Of a DNA stretch of 36,742 bases, positions 34,950-36,742 are shown piece by piece; within the stretch, counting starts at the first letter, position 1, and every line of letters begins with the position of its first letter. The DNA comes from Bacteroidales bacterium. Its GTDB lineage: Bacteria; Bacteroidota; Bacteroidia; Bacteroidales; UBA932. Position numbers and translations under genes: made by a program. The DNA lies in NCBI GenBank assembly GCA_017482565.1, contig JAFUMO010000022.1, positions 1 through 36,742 on the forward strand, written 5' to 3'. The notes under the pieces are model-generated. The model had not been told where the DNA came from and did no database searches. It saw only the letters and a list, made by a program, of their open reading frames with translations.

Positions 34950-35016
34950 GCGGCCGGGGCGGATTCGGGCTGCGTAGATGCTGCCCGGCTGCCACTCCGG
35001 GACGGATCCGTGGAGG

Positions 35017-35091
35017 ATCCGGGCACATTCTGGCCCTGAAACGTACCGGGACAGCCACGGAGAGCCAATCCGGGCACATTCTGTCCCCTGA
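35017..35091. repeat. Two copies of a ~51-bp GC-rich repeat unit
   Basis: ATCCGGGCACATTCTG occurs at 35017-35032 and 35068-35083, each followed by (G/T)CCC(C)TGA. The spacing is 51 bp, and the in-between parts also share a CCGG(G)AC..CC(A/G)..GG pattern. The 168-bp gap between clpC and the next gene is otherwise GC-rich with no ORF that I trust and no clear terminator. Confidence 0.5.
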
Positions 35092-35117
35092 TCATGCCGG
35101 GGCTGCAAGGCTGGGAT

Positions 35118-36005
35118 TTACCTGTAGAGCTGCATCAGGAATTTTCTGCTGCCGAGGTTCTGTATCACGTAGAAATCGTCGGGAAGGGCTCCATTGAGGA
35201 GCTCTTTTTCGTACAGGCGCTGAGAGAGACGGGCGTAGGTCTCCTTGTGTACATGGTACTCCACAGGGGGGCGCTCGCCTGCAAACTTGAACCCCAGCTT
35301 CCCGTAAACATCTCCGCTCCCCCACTCCGTATCCGAGTAGGTCATGATCTCCAGCGGGGTACCCGCCTCAATCCTGGTATAGCGCTCCTCAATGAAAGTG
35401 CTGAGCAGACGGCCCATCCCCCCCACTACCCTTATCCCGGGCAGGGAGGCATACCTCACCCACTCATACGAATCAAATATCAGCACGTCAGCATTCTCCT
35501 GCTCCTCCTTTGGGACATTCTGCAGCGGATCCCCAATCTTGCGCACCATTGGCCTACCCTCAGAAAATGTAGCAACAGCCACAATCTCACCCTCATACTC
35601 AAGGGCATACCTGTAACGGCATTTTGCACTCGAATACGAATGATGCTTCTGGAGGAACTCCCTCACCATCTCCCCCAGCTGCGGGTTCCCCCTCCCGGTA
35701 AGCACCCTGCACTTGCGGGCAAACACACTCCTGAACCGCTCCAACCTCGCCAGAATCCTCGCCTGCACCATCTGCCTCTGCGCCCACCAACGGTCCTCAT
35801 ACAGATAAATTTTATTGAAGTCGTGACACGAGTTCACTGTTACCCGTGACACGACTTCACTGTCACCCGTGACACGAGTGTACGCCGGAACGAGCTCCAC
35901 AGAGAAATCGTAATCATTGAAGATGAAGGTATTGCCGTACTCAATGAAATCTATATAGGAAGATTCCAGAAAACTCCTGAAACCGCTTTTGAACAAACTT
36001 TCCAT
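35118..36005 (-). CDS. Hef-like/GNAT-like protein of unknown function
   Basis: This 295-residue protein has an N-terminal region starting MESLFKSGFRSFLESSYIDF and a C-terminal half ('CRYRYALEYEGEIVAVATFSE', 'YEWVRYASLPGIRVVGGMG', 'IMTYSDTEWGSGDVYGKLGF'). From memory, that half resembles the domain found at the end of phage Hef-type homing-endonuclease proteins and has a GNAT-like look: the GGMGRLL loop could bind an acyl-CoA-like cofactor. It has no signal peptide. Residues about 42-63 ([20 protein letters not shown]) are the in-frame translation of the palindromic repeats at 35821-35886, so this segment is probably an insertion into the original protein. The ATG at 36005 is preceded by AT-rich sequence. 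It is adjacent to but opposite in orientation to the tRNA gene. Function is not established. Confidence 0.65.
   Translation of the reverse strand: MESLFKSGFRSFLESSYIDFIEYGNTFIFNDYDFSVELVPAYTRVTGDSEVVSRVTVNSCHDFNKIYLYEDRWWAQRQMVQARILARLERFRSVFARKCRVLTGRGNPQLGEMVREFLQKHHSYSSAKCRYRYALEYEGEIVAVATFSEGRPMVRKIGDPLQNVPKEEQENADVLIFDSYEWVRYASLPGIRVVGGMGRLLSTFIEERYTRIEAGTPLEIMTYSDTEWGSGDVYGKLGFKFAGERPPVEYHVHKETYARLSQRLYEKELLNGALPDDFYVIQNLGSRKFLMQLYR
35821..35886. repeat. Three tandem CGTGACACG repeat units inside a coding sequence
   Basis: The units start near 35821, 35843 and 35866, each TCGTGACACGAGTT or CCGTGACACGACTTCACTGT-like, with a period of 22-23 bp. The third is cut short (CCGTGACACGAGTGTACG). 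They match the pair at 3996-4038, 32 kb away. Here they stay in frame within the Hef-like gene and encode a short polar peptide. Confidence 0.7.
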
Positions 36006-36046
36006 ATGTCAAAATTAGGAAAACTACTCCATTTTAAACAAATTAA

Positions 36047-36077
36047 TTTGCAGTTTGTCAAATAATCCATATATTTG
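36047..36077 (+). promoter_or_regulatory. Consensus promoter of tRNA-Lys
   Basis: TTTG (36047-36050), 19 bases, then TATATTTG (36070-36077): a perfect match to the Bacteroidota housekeeping promoter. The predicted start is near 36084, 11 bases before the tRNA. Confidence 0.8.
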
Positions 36078-36094
36078 CAGTCCCAAAACGGGAT

Positions 36095-36167
36095 GATTCG
36101 TTAGCTCAGCAGGTAGAGCACAACACTTTTAATGTTGGGGTCCTGGGTTCGAGCCCCAGACGGATCA
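36095..36167 (+). tRNA. tRNA-Lys (anticodon UUU)
   Basis: 73 bases fold as a cloverleaf. The acceptor GATTCGT (36095-36101) pairs with ACGGATC (36160-36166) with one G-T, and the discriminator is A at 36167. The D arm includes TAGCTCAGCAGGTAGAGCA, the anticodon stem is CAACA/TGTTG with loop CTTTTAA (anticodon TTT), and the T arm is CTGGG-TTCGAGC-CCCAG. CCA is not encoded and must be added by the CCA enzyme. Confidence 0.97.
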
Positions 36168-36183
36168 CAAAATAGAGCAAATG

Positions 36184-36211
36184 AGGCCTTCGGAAACGGA
36201 GGCCTTTTTTT
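36184..36211 (+). terminator. Terminator of tRNA-Lys
   Basis: AGGCC (36184-36188) pairs with GGCCT (36201-36205) around a 12-base loop, followed by a run of seven T. It lies 17 bp after the tRNA. Confidence 0.75.
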
Positions 36212-36337
36212 ATTGCCGGATTTTCACCATTTTTGTAGGCAGATGCCGCAATGCCATCGCCGGTGCCGCTACAGACGGTGCATCAAAGAGAGGTCCGCAG
36301 CATCAGAGCTGGAATTCAACACAAAAACAATACAGTC

Positions 36338-36604
36338 ATGAAAAAATTTGCTTTACTATTGGGTATGTTCTGCCTTGCGTTCACCCTTTGCGCCCAAAGC
36401 CAGAAGGCAGACCAGAAACCTCCGAGGGAAGACCTGAAGATAGGTTCTGCAATGCCTGAAATCAACCTCAAGTCTGAAGTATACGGCAATGTAACATCAA
36501 AGGACCTCAAGGGAAAGGTTGTACTTATAAACATGTTCGCCACATGGTGCCCTCCATGCCAAAAGGAGCTGGCTGAGGTGAAGAGCACACTTTGGCCTAA
36601 GTAG
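36338..36604 (+). pseudogene. Truncated TlpA-like periplasmic thioredoxin
   Basis: Only 88 codons remain of a protein that in its family usually has about 170-190. There is a signal peptide cleaved near residue 19 (TLCA|QSQ), followed by 'IGSAMPEINLKSEVYG', the first strand and helix of a thioredoxin fold and the redox motif WCPPC (Cys71, Cys74). The frame then stops right after 'ELAEVKSTLWPK', in the helix carrying the motif. The rest of the fold (cis-Pro loop, last strands) is absent, and the sequence after 36601 does not continue it in any frame. The stop TAG is formed by GTAGGG, the proposed IS terminus. The intact ancestor would be a TlpA/ResA-type disulfide reductase. The ATG at 36338 fits the signal peptide. 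Confidence 0.7.
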
Positions 36605-36742
36605 GGATAGTCATTTAATTCCTTCAATCTGAGTTAACCGGCAGACTTTCCCGTATTTTTCCGATCAAACTCATAACTTTTTATATCATCGGCTCTGGTT
36701 TCGGGGCCGATTTTCTCGTTTTCAGTCATGTCGGGAGCCACC
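36601..36742. mobile_element. Probable IS terminus at the right edge
   Basis: The proposed end GTAGGGATAGTCATTTAA matches GTAGGTGGAGTAAAGTAA (complement of 106-123) at 12 of 18 bases. It begins exactly where the thioredoxin gene loses its frame. Inside, ATCGGC/GCCGAT (36688-36693 with 36706-36711) forms a hairpin followed by TTTTCTCGTTTT. On the minus strand 36634-36741 stays open to the edge and ends ...IKSYEFDRKNTGKSAG; I do not recognise it. That the segment is an IS is inference. Confidence 0.35.

Noticed and set aside
36095-36167. tRNA-Lys as an integration site (att)
   Set aside because: I found no integrase gene and no second copy of the tRNA 3' end within the window.

Overview
The window looks like gut-type Bacteroidales (phylum Bacteroidota); I cannot place the genus. 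The evidence is the repeated promoter form TTTG-N19-TAnnTTTG, the near absence of Shine-Dalgarno sites, and families typical of this group: DUF6913, the PG_1098 methyltransferase, an S9 dipeptidyl peptidase IV, FimA-like lipoproteins and gyrA followed by a TPR gene. Most of it is ordinary chromosome. Both edges look like insertion-sequence ends, so the window may be a contig broken at repeated IS copies.

Layout. 1-123: end of an IS with the first 26 codons of a transposase reading out of the window. 192-908: lipoprotein alpha/beta hydrolase. 1123-3943 (minus): operon DUF6913, TPR protein, PopT-type undecaprenyl-phosphate translocase. 4034-6178 (minus): ClpB lacking its N-terminal domain. 6589-9041: two tandem secreted C1-family aminopeptidases, then pssA (9114-9812). 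9871-13254: an AT-richer islet with a long hairpin RNA resembling 6S RNA, a 41-residue peptide gene and a 981-residue surface lipoprotein. 13332-17969 (minus): acyl-CoA synthetase, PG_1098-type methyltransferase, MATE transporter. 18047-22062: phosphohexomutase and a secreted GH3 enzyme with a decayed second domain. 22063-22494: terminators around a 193-bp nested palindrome. 22495-28319 (minus): dipeptidyl peptidase IV, then an operon of HAMP receptor, TrkH and a RecD2-like helicase. 28419-32266 (minus): gyrA and a secreted TPR protein. 32391-34949: ClpC. 35118-36005 (minus): Hef-like/GNAT-like protein containing translated palindromic repeats. 36095-36167: tRNA-Lys(UUU). 36338-36604: TlpA-like thioredoxin cut short at what looks like an IS terminus.

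Functional themes are envelope building and turnover (PopT, PssA, MATE, GH3, surface lipoprotein), periplasmic peptide degradation (two C1 peptidases and DPP IV), and protein quality control (ClpB, ClpC). The most unusual items are the 6S-like RNA and its neighbouring peptide-lipoprotein pair, the CGTGACACG palindromic repeats found both next to a promoter and inside a gene 32 kb away, the N-domain-less ClpB and the palindrome at 22.2-22.4 kb. I see no CRISPR array, prophage, biosynthetic cluster or recognisable defence system.
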